Shown: piece after piece, positions 1 to 6,931 of the stretch
Numbering within the stretch: position 1 is the stretch's first letter
Layout: each line of letters starts with the position of its first letter
Source of the DNA: Desulfuromonadaceae bacterium
Lineage (GTDB): Bacteria > Desulfobacterota > Desulfuromonadia > Desulfuromonadales > SZUA-540
Assembly (NCBI GenBank): GCA_003250235.1
Contig: QKGY01000271.1
Location: forward strand, 1-11,468
DNA: 11,468 nucleotides
Reading direction: 5' to 3'
Made by a program: the position numbers and the translations under genes
Notes under the pieces: generated by a model
Seen by the model: the letters and a program-made list of their open reading frames with translations, nothing else
The model's database searches: none
Told to the model about the DNA's origin: nothing

Positions 1-1
1 A

Positions 2-265
2 AAAGCCGTCTGTGCCCTGGATGTTGTCCAGGCAAACCGGCTGGCGGATGCGTTAAAGGCCGTCCTATCACGGGCTATAGCGTCCGGACGAAACAGCCTG
101 GAACGTTTCTTTTTTCATCGTCCGGGAGATAAACCCGGGTACTTTCCTCAGATCCTGAACGTCTATGATCGGGATGGTGCGCCTTGCCGTCGTTGCGGTC
201 ACCCGGTTGTGAAGATTTTGCAGGGGGGGAGGGCGAGTTATTTCTGCCCGCGATGCCAGAGCTAG
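2..265 (+). CDS. mutM: Formamidopyrimidine-DNA glycosylase, C-terminal part (5' end outside window)
   Basis: This is the last 87 codons of an Fpg/MutM base-excision-repair enzyme, which removes oxidised purines such as 8-oxoguanine and nicks the abasic site. The frame is open from the window edge to TAG at 263-265. The end carries the family's zinc finger: CRRC, 16 residues, then CPRC (CX2CX16CX2C), with the GGRASYF stretch before the second pair where Fpg has its DNA-contacting arginine. Upstream are helical H2TH-region residues and the PGYF segment typical of the family. The zinc-finger loop favours Fpg over Nei. The catalytic N-terminal proline lies outside the window and cannot be checked. 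The next gene starts 37 nt downstream on the same strand, so they may be cotranscribed. Confidence 0.88.
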   Translation, partial: KAVCALDVVQANRLADALKAVLSRAIASGRNSLERFFFHRPGDKPGYFPQILNVYDRDGAPCRRCGHPVVKILQGGRASYFCPRCQS

Positions 266-302
266 CAATCGGATACTGCAAGAGGAAATAAGGAGAAAGA
301 AT

Positions 303-719
303 TTGGACGGATTCCGTTTTACCCTGCCTTATGACGTCAGGGTTGCCGATGTCAATTACGGAGGGCATGTCTCCAATGCCGCCGTGCTCAGTTTTTTTCA
401 GGATGCACGAATCGCTTATTTGAAACATCTGGGACATTTTTCCGAGATGGACATCGGGGGCTGCGGGATTATTCTGCCGTCGGCTCAGGTCGAATACAAG
501 GCTGAAATGTTTCTGGGGGATCGCCTGGAGATCGGCGTTCGTGTCACCGAGCTGGGAGGGTCGTCCTTTGCCATGGCGTACCGCATCGAAAGGGAAGGGA
601 AGGTGACTGCCGAGGGCACTACACGCCTGGTCTCTTTCGATTATGGTCGACGGAAACCCCGCAGGATTCCCGATGAATTTCGGTCGGCTGTTGTTCGTTT
701 TGAAGAGCTTGGGCTCTAG
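303..719 (+). CDS. Hotdog-fold acyl-CoA thioesterase (YbgC / 4-hydroxybenzoyl-CoA thioesterase type)
   Basis: The product is a 138-residue protein with the single hotdog domain of the 4HBT/YbgC thioesterases, which hydrolyse acyl-CoA to free acid and CoA in the cytoplasm. The N-terminal motif VADVNYGGHVSN (residues 14-25) matches the family pattern of an acid, then GHVNN before the long helix, so D16 is the likely catalytic residue. The helix FFQDARIAYLKHLG follows, and the strand with RLVSFD near 108-113 is also typical. Length is normal for the family. The start is TTG, supported by AGGAG at 291-295 with 7-nt spacing; no ATG lies near. It follows mutM by 37 nt and ends just before a terminator. 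The natural acyl substrate cannot be read from the sequence. Confidence 0.8.
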   Translation: MDGFRFTLPYDVRVADVNYGGHVSNAAVLSFFQDARIAYLKHLGHFSEMDIGGCGIILPSAQVEYKAEMFLGDRLEIGVRVTELGGSSFAMAYRIEREGKVTAEGTTRLVSFDYGRRKPRRIPDEFRSAVVRFEELGL

Positions 720-745
720 TCTTTGGTTCGGATTTCTTCAAATGC

Positions 746-775
746 AAAAAGCCCGGGCTTATACCCGGGCTTTTT
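746..775. terminator. Bidirectional rho-independent terminator
   Basis: AAAAAGCCCGGG (746-757) and CCCGGGCTTTTT (764-775) form a perfect 12-bp stem with a 6-nt loop. The T run serves the plus strand and the A run becomes a T run on the minus strand. It lies between the convergent thioesterase (ends 719) and fumarase (ends 802), so it can stop transcription from both sides. Confidence 0.93.
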
Positions 776-801
776 GTTGATGAAACGTAAAGCGAAAGGT
801 C

Positions 802-2421
802 TTACAGGCCAAGCTGTTTGAAGAAGTCGTTGCCCTTGTCGTCGACGAGGATGAAGGCCGGGAAATCCACCACGTCGATTTTCCAGACCGCTTCCATGCC
901 GAGTTCGGGGAAGTCGATGCACTCGACCTTCTTGATATTCTCTTCGGCCAGAACGGCGGCAGGTCCGCCGATGGAACCGAGGTAGAATCCGCCGTGCTTC
1001 TTGCAGGCATCGGTCACCTGCTGGCTGCGGTTGCCTTTGGCGATCATCACCATCGATCCGCCATGGCTCTGAAGCAGGTCGACGTAGCTGTCCATGCGGC
1101 CGGCCGTGGTCGGGCCGAAGGAACCGGAGGCCTTGCCGGCCGGAGTTTTGGCCGGACCCGCATAGTAGATGGGATGATTTTTGAGGTATTCGGGCAACGG
1201 TTTGCCGGCGTCCAGAATCTCCTTGAACTTGGCGTGGGCGATGTCGCGGCCGACCACGATCGTTCCCTGCAGAAGCAGCGGGGATCCTACCGGCAGCTTG
1301 GTCAGATCGGCAAGAACGTCCTTCATCGGTCTGTTGAGGTCGATCTTGGTGCCGTGACCGTGTTTGCCGCGGTACTGTTCGGGGATGAGACGACCGGGGT
1401 TGCGATCCATCTCTTCGACGAAAAGCCCCTCACGGGTGATTTTCGCTTTAATGTTGCGGTCCGCCGAGCAGGAAACTGCCATGCCCACGGGGCAGGAGGC
1501 ACCATGACGGGGCAGACGGATGACGCGCACGTCGTGGGCAAAGTACTTGCCGCCGAACTGGGCGCCTATGCCGAGCTTCTGGGCGGCCACGAGCAGTTTG
1601 GCTTCCAGGTCAGTGTCGCGGAAAGCCTGACCATGCTCGTTGCCCTCGGAGGGCAGCCCGTCAAGCTCTTTTGCCGTGGCTAGTTTGACTGCCTTCATGC
1701 AGGCGTCAGCACTGGTGCCGCCGATGACGAAAGCGATGTGGTAGGGGGGACAGGCGGCGGTGCCAAGATACTTCATTTTCTCAACCAGGAATTTCTCCAG
1801 TTTCTCCGGGGTGAGAAGGGCTTTGGTTTCCTGATACAGCATGGTCTTGTTGGCGCTGCCGCCCCCTTTGGCCATGAAGAGAAACTTGTAGTAATCCCCT
1901 TCGGTCGCCATGATGTCGATCTGGGCGGGCAGGTTGGTGCCGGTGTTCTTCTCCTTGTACATGTCAAGAGCCACGGTCTGAGAGTAGCGCAGGTTCTCTT
2001 CGGTATAGGTCTTGTAGACCCCCTTGGAGAGGAACTCTTCATCTTTGCAGCCCGTCCAGACCTGCTGGCCTTTCTTGGCAACTACCGTGGCGGTGCCGGT
2101 GTCCTGGCAGACGGGGAGTTCAAAATTGGCGGCAATCTCGGCGTTGCGCAGGAAGGCCATGGCCACGCCGCGGTCATTGGGGGAGGCTTCCGGGTCCCTC
2201 AGGATCTTGGCGACCTGCTCATTGTGCTCGGGACGCAACAGGAAGGAGACGTCCTTCATGGCCTGATTGGCCAGAACCGTAAGCCCCTCGGGGGCTACCT
2301 TGAGAACATCCTTGCCTTCGAAGTTAACCACGGAGACATACTTTTCAGAATCCGGGATCTTGTAATACTTGGTGGTGTCTTTGGCCAATGGAAAGGGATC
2401 CTGGTACTTGAATTCCGGCAT
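802..2421 (-). CDS. fumA: Class I (iron-sulfur, oxygen-sensitive) fumarate hydratase
   Basis: The product is a 539-residue single-chain class I fumarase, which interconverts fumarate and L-malate in the citric acid cycle (or its reductive branch in anaerobes). The three cysteines expected to hold the 4Fe-4S cluster fall at C105 (VCQDTGTA), C224 (AACPPYH) and C318 (SCSADRN), the same numbers as in E. coli FumA as I recall them. The first half is the alpha domain; the C-terminal part, from about residue 375, is the beta domain with TPAGKASGSFGPTTAGRMD. ATG at 2421 was chosen because AAGGAG (2430-2435) sits 8 nt upstream and the protein then has family length; the frame stays open further upstream but without support. 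It is a monocistron: terminator at its end, own promoter at about 2495-2523. FumA and FumB cannot be told apart here. Confidence 0.95.
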   Translation of the reverse strand: MPEFKYQDPFPLAKDTTKYYKIPDSEKYVSVVNFEGKDVLKVAPEGLTVLANQAMKDVSFLLRPEHNEQVAKILRDPEASPNDRGVAMAFLRNAEIAANFELPVCQDTGTATVVAKKGQQVWTGCKDEEFLSKGVYKTYTEENLRYSQTVALDMYKEKNTGTNLPAQIDIMATEGDYYKFLFMAKGGGSANKTMLYQETKALLTPEKLEKFLVEKMKYLGTAACPPYHIAFVIGGTSADACMKAVKLATAKELDGLPSEGNEHGQAFRDTDLEAKLLVAAQKLGIGAQFGGKYFAHDVRVIRLPRHGASCPVGMAVSCSADRNIKAKITREGLFVEEMDRNPGRLIPEQYRGKHGHGTKIDLNRPMKDVLADLTKLPVGSPLLLQGTIVVGRDIAHAKFKEILDAGKPLPEYLKNHPIYYAGPAKTPAGKASGSFGPTTAGRMDSYVDLLQSHGGSMVMIAKGNRSQQVTDACKKHGGFYLGSIGGPAAVLAEENIKKVECIDFPELGMEAVWKIDVVDFPAFILVDDKGNDFFKQLGL

Positions 2422-2429
2422 AGTCTTCT

Positions 2430-2435
2430 CTCCTT
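2430..2435 (-). promoter_or_regulatory. Ribosome binding site that fixes the fumarase start
   Basis: On the minus strand AAGGAG lies 8 nt before the ATG at 2421. The longer open frame, reaching about 2526, has no comparable site. Confidence 0.75.
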
Positions 2436-2476
2436 TGCACGCTATTGAATGGGCGGCGGGACATCCCTCCGCATCG

Positions 2477-2504
2477 TTGACCGTTCGGCCTGTCAGTATA
2501 TATA
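2477..2504 (+). promoter_or_regulatory. Candidate sigma70-type promoter for the small ORF and ilvA
   Basis: TTGACC (2477-2482), a 16-nt spacer and TATATA (2499-2504) form a plausible promoter, or TATAAG (2501-2506) with an 18-nt spacer. The predicted start near 2511 lies about 30 nt before the ATG at 2541. Its -10 shares bases with the -10 of the fumarase promoter on the other strand. Confidence 0.5.
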
Positions 2505-2523
2505 AGTCGTATACGTTTGTCGA
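2495..2523 (-). promoter_or_regulatory. Candidate sigma70-type promoter for the fumarase gene
   Basis: On the minus strand TCGACA (2518-2523) is followed after 17 nt by TATACT (2495-2500). The -35 and -10 hexamers each match five of six consensus positions (TTGACA and TATAAT). The predicted start near 2488 gives a leader of about 65 nt. The -10 overlaps the -10 of the opposing promoter. Confidence 0.6.
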
Positions 2524-2540
2524 CACTCAGCCGTCCCGGA

Positions 2541-2846
2541 ATGGCAAAAAATTTCAAAGAATTAATCCTTGTCAAACGGTGCTGCCTCAGGGAAAATGGC
2601 ACCGTCTACGCCAAATGGCACGAACGTCACATATTCGGATTCGATATCCACAACGGCCTTGGCTGGTCCTATTGCCATAGGGAACCCTTTTGTCGCTGCC
2701 GGGGGCCGCAGTGTTACCCCCCCCTTGCCGACAAGATGTCCCGAAGGCAAAGCCGCGATGGCCTGATCTTCATCTGTGCCACCGGGGCCATGGCGGGAGC
2801 CAAGATCCTCGATCGCGACTATTCGTCACTGTCTTTCAAGGAATGA
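2541..2846 (+). CDS. Hypothetical small cysteine-rich protein upstream of ilvA
   Basis: I do not recognise this 101-residue ORF. It is rich in basic and aromatic residues and has seven cysteines; four lie close together at C45, C51, C53 and C58 (C-x5-C-x-C-x4-C), an arrangement that could bind metal, which is inference. There is no signal peptide or clear membrane segment. Support for coding: counting GC by codon position over its 100 codons after ATG gives about 51, 46 and 66 percent, the order expected of a real frame, and competing frames in the same stretch do worse. Its TGA (2844-2846) overlaps an in-frame ATG of ilvA at 2843, suggesting coupling. Against it: no clear Shine-Dalgarno before ATG 2541 (a TTG at 2517 is an alternative). 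It may be spurious. Confidence 0.5.
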   Translation: MAKNFKELILVKRCCLRENGTVYAKWHERHIFGFDIHNGLGWSYCHREPFCRCRGPQCYPPLADKMSRRQSRDGLIFICATGAMAGAKILDRDYSSLSFKE

Positions 2847-2851
2847 TTCGC

Positions 2852-4360
2852 ATGCAGAAAATGCTCAAACTTATTCTTACGTCCAAGGTCTATGAAGCCG
2901 CGGTGGAAACGCCGCTGGAAGAGGCGTCTGGGCTGTCTCTCAATCTGGGAAACCGGGTTCTGCTCAAACGCGAAGACCTTCAGCCTATTTTTTCCTTCAA
3001 GCTGAGAGGGGCCTATAACAAGGTGGCTCACCTGAGCGAAGACGAACGCCAGCGGGGCGTCATTGCGGCCTCCGCCGGTAATCATGCCCAGGGGGTCGCT
3101 TTTGCCGCCCGAAAACTGGGCATCCGGGCCGTTATCGTTATGCCGGTGACCACACCGGCGATCAAGGTGTCGGCGGTCAAGGCCTTCGGTGCCGAGGTGG
3201 TACTCCACGGCGACAGTTATTCCGAAGCGGCTGAGCATTGCCAAACTCTGGTTGCTTCGACGGGGATGTGTTTCATCCACCCCTTTGACGATGAGCTCGT
3301 GATTGCCGGGCAGGGGACCGTGGCCGACGAGATTCTCCGCCAGAGCGCCGGGCGCATTGATGCCCTGTTTGTTCCCGTGGGTGGTGGGGGGTTGATCAGC
3401 GGCATGGCCGCCTATTTCAAAGCGTTACGCCCCGAGGTGAAGATCGTCGGTGTGGAACCGGTCGACAGCGATGCCATGGCCAGGTCCCTGGAGAAAGGGC
3501 ACCGGGTTCATCTGGACTCGGTGGGGATTTTTGCCGATGGCGTCGCGGTACGTGAAGTCGGCAAACTGACCTACGAGTATTGCCGCAAATACGTGGACGA
3601 GGTGATCCGCGTTGACACCGATGAGCTCTGCAGTGCCATCAAAAGTACGTATGAGGCCACCCGGTCCATTGTCGAACCGGCTGGCGCATTGGCCCTGGCC
3701 GGGTTGAAAAAATACGTGCGGGAGAAAAAGGCTTCCGGGCAGACCCTCGTTGCGGTCAACTCGGGTGCCAACATGAACTTTGAACGTTTGCGCTATGTCG
3801 CCGAGCGCACCCAGATCGGTGAAAAGCAGGAGGCCTTGTTCGCTGTCACCATTCCCGAGAAGCCTGGAGCGTTGAAATATTTCTGCTCCGAACTGGTGGG
3901 TGATCGCAATATCACCGAGTTCAACTATCGCCTGTCCAATCGGGATACCGCCCACATTTTCGTCGGTCTGTCCATTCGCGATGCCGCCGAGCGGCAAGCC
4001 TTCTCTCGCCATCTTCACGACAATGGATACCTCAATACCGACCTGACGGACAACGAGCTGGCCAAGACCCACATCCGCTACATGGTCGGCGGACGTTCCG
4101 CGGAAGCCTGCAGGGAGGTCCTCTACCGATTCTGGTTCCCGGAGCGGCCCGGTGCCCTGACCCGTTTTCTTGCCAGCATGGAGGCGAACTGGAATATATC
4201 TCTTTTTCACTACCGCCTGCAGGGGGGGGATTTCGGGCGCGTCCTCATCGGTTTTGAAATTCCTCCTGGCGAGCAGAAGGAGTTTCAAAGATTTCTGACC
4301 ACGCTGGGGTATCATTTTATCGACGAGACGGATAACCCCGCCTATCGCATGTTCCTGTAA
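2852..4360 (+). CDS. ilvA: Threonine dehydratase (threonine deaminase), biosynthetic, two ACT-like domains
   Basis: The product is a 502-residue PLP enzyme that deaminates L-threonine to 2-oxobutanoate, the first committed step of isoleucine synthesis. The catalytic domain carries the PLP lysine K50 in SFKLRGAY, SAGNHAQG (74-81) for substrate binding, and the glycine loop PVGGGGL (G177-G180) for the PLP phosphate. Two ACT-like repeats follow, starting near ALFAVTIPEKPGAL (328) and YRFWFPERPGAL (424); they form the isoleucine/valine regulatory region, so this is the feedback-controlled form, not the short catabolic TdcB. ATG 2852 is preferred because AAGGA (2838-2842) sits 9 nt upstream; ATG 2843 (505 residues) overlaps the previous stop as ATGA and is also possible. 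I found no attenuator or T-box in the short leader. Confidence 0.95.
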   Translation: MQKMLKLILTSKVYEAAVETPLEEASGLSLNLGNRVLLKREDLQPIFSFKLRGAYNKVAHLSEDERQRGVIAASAGNHAQGVAFAARKLGIRAVIVMPVTTPAIKVSAVKAFGAEVVLHGDSYSEAAEHCQTLVASTGMCFIHPFDDELVIAGQGTVADEILRQSAGRIDALFVPVGGGGLISGMAAYFKALRPEVKIVGVEPVDSDAMARSLEKGHRVHLDSVGIFADGVAVREVGKLTYEYCRKYVDEVIRVDTDELCSAIKSTYEATRSIVEPAGALALAGLKKYVREKKASGQTLVAVNSGANMNFERLRYVAERTQIGEKQEALFAVTIPEKPGALKYFCSELVGDRNITEFNYRLSNRDTAHIFVGLSIRDAAERQAFSRHLHDNGYLNTDLTDNELAKTHIRYMVGGRSAEACREVLYRFWFPERPGALTRFLASMEANWNISLFHYRLQGGDFGRVLIGFEIPPGEQKEFQRFLTTLGYHFIDETDNPAYRMFL

Positions 4361-4410
4361 TTTATAGTGACGCCTGTTGTTTTAAAATGGAAATGCATTT
4401 TCAGGTCAAA

Positions 4411-4435
4411 ATAATTGACAGAATTGCTCAGGTAT
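4411..4435 (+). promoter_or_regulatory. Candidate type 1 IscR operator overlapping the cysE operon promoter
   Basis: The arms ATAATTGAC (4411-4419) and CTCAGGTAT (4427-4435), 7 nt apart, form an imperfect dyad of the exact length of the E. coli type 1 IscR site. I count 21 of 25 positions matching the degenerate type 1 consensus as I remember it. The -35 hexamer TTGACA (4415-4420) lies inside the left arm. The encoded IscR is the second gene of the downstream operon, so bound 2Fe-2S IscR would be expected to block transcription and give autoregulation. Confidence 0.7.
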
Positions 4436-4443
4436 GTTATCCC
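4415..4443 (+). promoter_or_regulatory. Candidate promoter of the cysE-iscR-iscSU-mnmA-mtaB operon
   Basis: A perfect -35 TTGACA (4415-4420) is present. The -10 is weak: TATCCC (4438-4443) at 17 nt spacing is the best placed, and TATGTT (4433-4438) is too close. The 122-nt ilvA-cysE gap shows no clear terminator, so some read-through from ilvA is possible. Confidence 0.45.
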
Positions 4444-4470
4444 TTAATCGTCCTAGAAAAAATACCGGAG

Positions 4471-4476
4471 AAGGAG
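4471..4476 (+). promoter_or_regulatory. Ribosome binding site that fixes the cysE start
   Basis: AAGGAG lies 6 nt before GTG 4483. The longer in-frame ATG at 4387 has no such site and would place the IscR operator inside the coding sequence. Confidence 0.75.
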
Positions 4477-4482
4477 CCTGCT

Positions 4483-5175
4483 GTGCTGTCAACCTTGAAA
4501 GAAGATCTCAAAGCCGTTTTTGATCGCGATCCTGCGGTGCGGAGCGTGGTGGAAATCGTTTTCTGCTATCCGGGGTTTCACGCCATGCTCTTTTATCGAC
4601 TCGCCCATGGGCTCTGGGAGCGGCATTTTTTCTTTCTCGGCCGCCTGGTTTCCCAGATGGGACGTTTCTTTACCGGTATTGAAATTCACCCGGGCGCCAA
4701 AATCGGGCGGGGCTTCTTCATTGACCACGGCATGGGGGTGGTCATCGGAGAGACGGCCGAGATTGGCGACAACTGTACACTCTATCACGGTGTGACTCTT
4801 GGCGGAACCAGTTGGGCCAAGGAGAAACGGCACCCCACTCTCGGGAACAACGTCGTGGTTGGATCCGGGGCAAAGATTCTCGGCCCCTTCACCGTAGGGG
4901 ACAACAGCAAGGTTGGCTCCAATTCCGTGGTGGTCAAGGAAGTCCCGCCAAATTCAACGGTGGTCGGCGTTCCCGGTCGGGTGGTCATGGCCGGTGGTCA
5001 GAGTGTCGAGAGGGCCGACCTCGAGCATGGACAGCTTCCCGACCCTGAAGCCAAGGCCATTTCCTGTCTTTTTGACCAGATTCGCGCTCTGGAGCGTAAA
5101 GTCAAAGTCCTTACGGAAGAGCAGGAGCGACTGCAGGCACAACTTTCCCAAGCCGAGCACAGGGAGACCGCCTAG
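4483..5175 (+). CDS. cysE: Serine O-acetyltransferase
   Basis: The product is a 230-residue left-handed beta-helix acetyltransferase that makes O-acetylserine from serine and acetyl-CoA, the precursor for cysteine. A short helical N-terminus (1-60) precedes hexapeptide repeats (about 64-165). These contain the active-site stretch DHGMGVVIGET (81-91) and YHGVTLGGTS (101-110); D81 and H102 correspond to the catalytic Asp-His pair of CysE. From about 195 the C-terminus is a heptad-like helix, probably a coiled coil. It is the short form without the long N-terminal domain of E. coli CysE. GTG 4483 was chosen over ATG 4387 because of AAGGAG at 4471. Heading an isc operon, it likely feeds cysteine to IscS. 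Its stop is directly followed by the iscR ATG. No cysK is in the window. Confidence 0.93.
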   Translation: MLSTLKEDLKAVFDRDPAVRSVVEIVFCYPGFHAMLFYRLAHGLWERHFFFLGRLVSQMGRFFTGIEIHPGAKIGRGFFIDHGMGVVIGETAEIGDNCTLYHGVTLGGTSWAKEKRHPTLGNNVVVGSGAKILGPFTVGDNSKVGSNSVVVKEVPPNSTVVGVPGRVVMAGGQSVERADLEHGQLPDPEAKAISCLFDQIRALERKVKVLTEEQERLQAQLSQAEHRETA

Positions 5176-5613
5176 ATGCGTCTTTCCACCAAAGCCCAGT
5201 ACGCGGTGCGGGCCATGGTCAGCCTTCACCTCTATACAGACGGAACGCCTGTATCCATCAAGGATATTGCCGGGCGCGAGGATATTTCTCTGACCTATCT
5301 CGAGCAGCTTTTCGTCAAGCTGCGTCGCGGCGGGATCGTCGATAGCGTTCGTGGACCCGGCGGGGGATATGTTCTGGCCCGTCCGGCCGAACAGATCCGT
5401 GTCGATGAGATCATCGACAGCGTCGAGGAAACCCTGGTTCCCGTTTCCTGCATGGATGCCCAGGGACGTTGCAGCTGTACCGATCATTGCGTGACCCACA
5501 GTGTCTGGCAGGGGTTGGGAGAGCGCATACGAACATTCCTGGGGTCGATCACTCTGGAAGACCTTACGGTGGAAGCCCGAACGAAACAAGATTCCAAGCC
5601 GCAATGCGGCTAG
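5176..5613 (+). CDS. iscR: Rrf2-family iron-sulfur cluster regulator IscR
   Basis: The product is a 145-residue transcription factor. The N-terminal winged helix (1-65) contains KAQYAVRAM, SLTYLEQLFVKLRR and VRGPGGGYVLAR, the DNA-binding signature of IscR/Rrf2. Cluster ligands are visible: C92, C99 (or C101), C105 and H108 in CVTHSVW, closely matching C92, C98, C104 and H107 of E. coli IscR, with one extra residue between the first two. It should therefore bind a 2Fe-2S cluster and repress isc genes when clusters are plentiful. ATG 5176 abuts the cysE stop with no gap; AGGGAG (5161-5166) inside the cysE end serves as binding site. The likely target is the operator at 4411-4435 upstream of cysE. 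The C-terminal tail is short and carries a further cysteine (C144) next to the end. Confidence 0.9.
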   Translation: MRLSTKAQYAVRAMVSLHLYTDGTPVSIKDIAGREDISLTYLEQLFVKLRRGGIVDSVRGPGGGYVLARPAEQIRVDEIIDSVEETLVPVSCMDAQGRCSCTDHCVTHSVWQGLGERIRTFLGSITLEDLTVEARTKQDSKPQCG

Positions 5614-5633
5614 ATGACATATCAAGAAGAGAT

Positions 5634-5638
5634 GGAGG
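5634..5638 (+). promoter_or_regulatory. Ribosome binding site that fixes the iscS start
   Basis: GGAGG lies 8 nt before GTG 5647. It is only 2 nt from GTG 5641, and ATG 5614, which abuts the iscR stop, has no binding site. Confidence 0.7.
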
Positions 5639-5646
5639 ATGTGACA

Positions 5647-6855
5647 GTGAAACGGATTTACATGGACAACAATGCCACCACGGCTGTTAGGCCCGAGGTG
5701 TTGGAGGCGATGCTTCCCTATTTTCGCGAGCATTTCGGCAACCCTTCCAGCGTTCACTGGGCGGGTCGCGCGGTGAGCCCTGCCGTTGAGAAAGCCAGGG
5801 AGCAGGTGGCCAAGCTGATTAACTGCTCAGCCGCGGAAATCGTTTTCATTTCCTGCGGCAGTGAAGGGGATAATCACGCGATCAAGGGGACGGCGGAGTC
5901 TCTCAAGGACAAGGGCAACCATATCATCACTACCACCGTCGAGCACCCTGCCGTGCTTCATACCTGCAAGGCACTGGAAAAACAGGGCTTTGAGGTGACC
6001 TATCTGCCGGTCGACAAGGACGGTATGCTCGATCTCGATGCGCTGGAAAAAGCCATCACCGACAAGACGATTTTGATTTCCATCATGTGGGCCAACAACG
6101 AGACGGGCAACATTTTCCCGGTGGAGCAGATCGGTGCCATCGCCAAAAAGCACAAGGTTCGCTTCCATACCGACGCCGTACAGGCCGTCGGGAAGATCCC
6201 AGTAGATGTTCAGGCTGCCGGAGTTGACCTGCTTGTCCTTTCGGGACACAAGATCGGCGCTCCGAAAGGGGTAGGGGCTCTTTATATCCGCCGCGGCACC
6301 AAACTGACCCCTCTCATCCACGGGGGGCACCAAGAGCGCAACCGCAGGGCGGGGACTCACAACGTCCCGAGCATTGTCGGGCTGGGTGTGGCCTGCGAAC
6401 TGGCCGGAGCCGAACAGGCCGAACATTATGCCCGCATCAAGGCCCTCAGGGACCGGTTGGAAAAAGGGATTTTCGATCAGGTCCCCGAGGTCAAACTCAA
6501 CGGGCATCCCGAATTGAGACTCCCGAACACCCTCAATGTCAGCTTTGCCTATATCGAAGGGGAATCCCTGCTGCTCAATTTCGACATGAAGGGGATTGCC
6601 GCCTCGTCCGGATCCGCCTGTACTTCGGGTTCTCTGGAGCCCTCCCACGTCATGGGCGCCATGTGTGTCGATGTGGTTCTGGCTCACTCCAGCACCCGGT
6701 TCAGCCTGGGGGCTGACAACACGCAGGAGGATGTGGATTATGTGCTCGAGGTGCTTCCCCCTATCGTTCAGCGGCTGCGGGAAATGAGTCCGCTCTACAA
6801 CCGGGGAGGAAAACCCCTGACTTGTGACGAGTGTCAGATTGTTCGAAGAGTATAA
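5647..6855 (+). CDS. iscS: Cysteine desulfurase, NifS/IscS type
   Basis: The product is a 402-residue class V PLP aminotransferase-fold enzyme that converts cysteine to alanine and leaves a persulfide for Fe-S clusters and tRNA thiolation. Visible motifs: YMDNNATT at the start, VEHPAV with H100, NNETG (N150-G154), FHTDAVQAVG (D176), the PLP lysine K202 in SGHK, and the mobile-loop cysteine C325 in SSGSACTSGSLEPSHV. The position of C325 and overall resemblance are closest to Azotobacter NifS, so a nifS-like label is equally fair. No nitrogenase genes are here, so a housekeeping role is inferred. The C-terminus has CDEC (393-396), an unusual CxxC tail. Start GTG 5647 rests on GGAGG and on the homologous MKRIYMDNNATT beginning. 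Confidence 0.93.
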   Translation: MKRIYMDNNATTAVRPEVLEAMLPYFREHFGNPSSVHWAGRAVSPAVEKAREQVAKLINCSAAEIVFISCGSEGDNHAIKGTAESLKDKGNHIITTTVEHPAVLHTCKALEKQGFEVTYLPVDKDGMLDLDALEKAITDKTILISIMWANNETGNIFPVEQIGAIAKKHKVRFHTDAVQAVGKIPVDVQAAGVDLLVLSGHKIGAPKGVGALYIRRGTKLTPLIHGGHQERNRRAGTHNVPSIVGLGVACELAGAEQAEHYARIKALRDRLEKGIFDQVPEVKLNGHPELRLPNTLNVSFAYIEGESLLLNFDMKGIAASSGSACTSGSLEPSHVMGAMCVDVVLAHSSTRFSLGADNTQEDVDYVLEVLPPIVQRLREMSPLYNRGGKPLTCDECQIVRRV

Positions 6856-6931
6856 CCATTAAGGAATATTGGCCTATTACCGGATATCAGGCTGAAGGTC
6901 TGAGCCCTAAAAGAAAAAGGAGAGTACGATT

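Noticed and set aside
994..2448. Long plus-strand open frames opposite the fumarase gene
   Set aside because: They are antisense shadows of a gene with conserved cysteines and full family length; their products are low-complexity and resemble nothing.
2562..2766. Two alternative short frames (minus 2562-2750, plus 2569-2766) inside the small ORF region
   Set aside because: Both have lower third-position GC than the 2541-2846 frame, and the minus one starts at a TTG without a binding site. A faint PAAR-like look of the plus one rests only on glycine/proline richness.
2690..2851. Upstream extension of ilvA to TTG 2690
   Set aside because: It has no binding site, and would add about 50 residues with no counterpart in threonine deaminases.
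3425..4315. A 296-codon minus-strand frame opposite ilvA
   Set aside because: Shadow of the ilvA codon pattern; the plus-strand product is unambiguous over its whole length.
4361..4482. T-box or riboswitch before cysE
   Set aside because: The 122-nt gap has no stem followed by a T run and no T-box sequence; the IscR site explains the conserved-looking part.
4954..5757. A minus-strand frame spanning the end of cysE, iscR and the start of iscS
   Set aside because: It crosses three well-identified plus-strand genes and is explained by their codon bias.
5827..6687. A 286-codon minus-strand frame opposite iscS
   Set aside because: Antisense shadow; no ribosome binding site or family resemblance.
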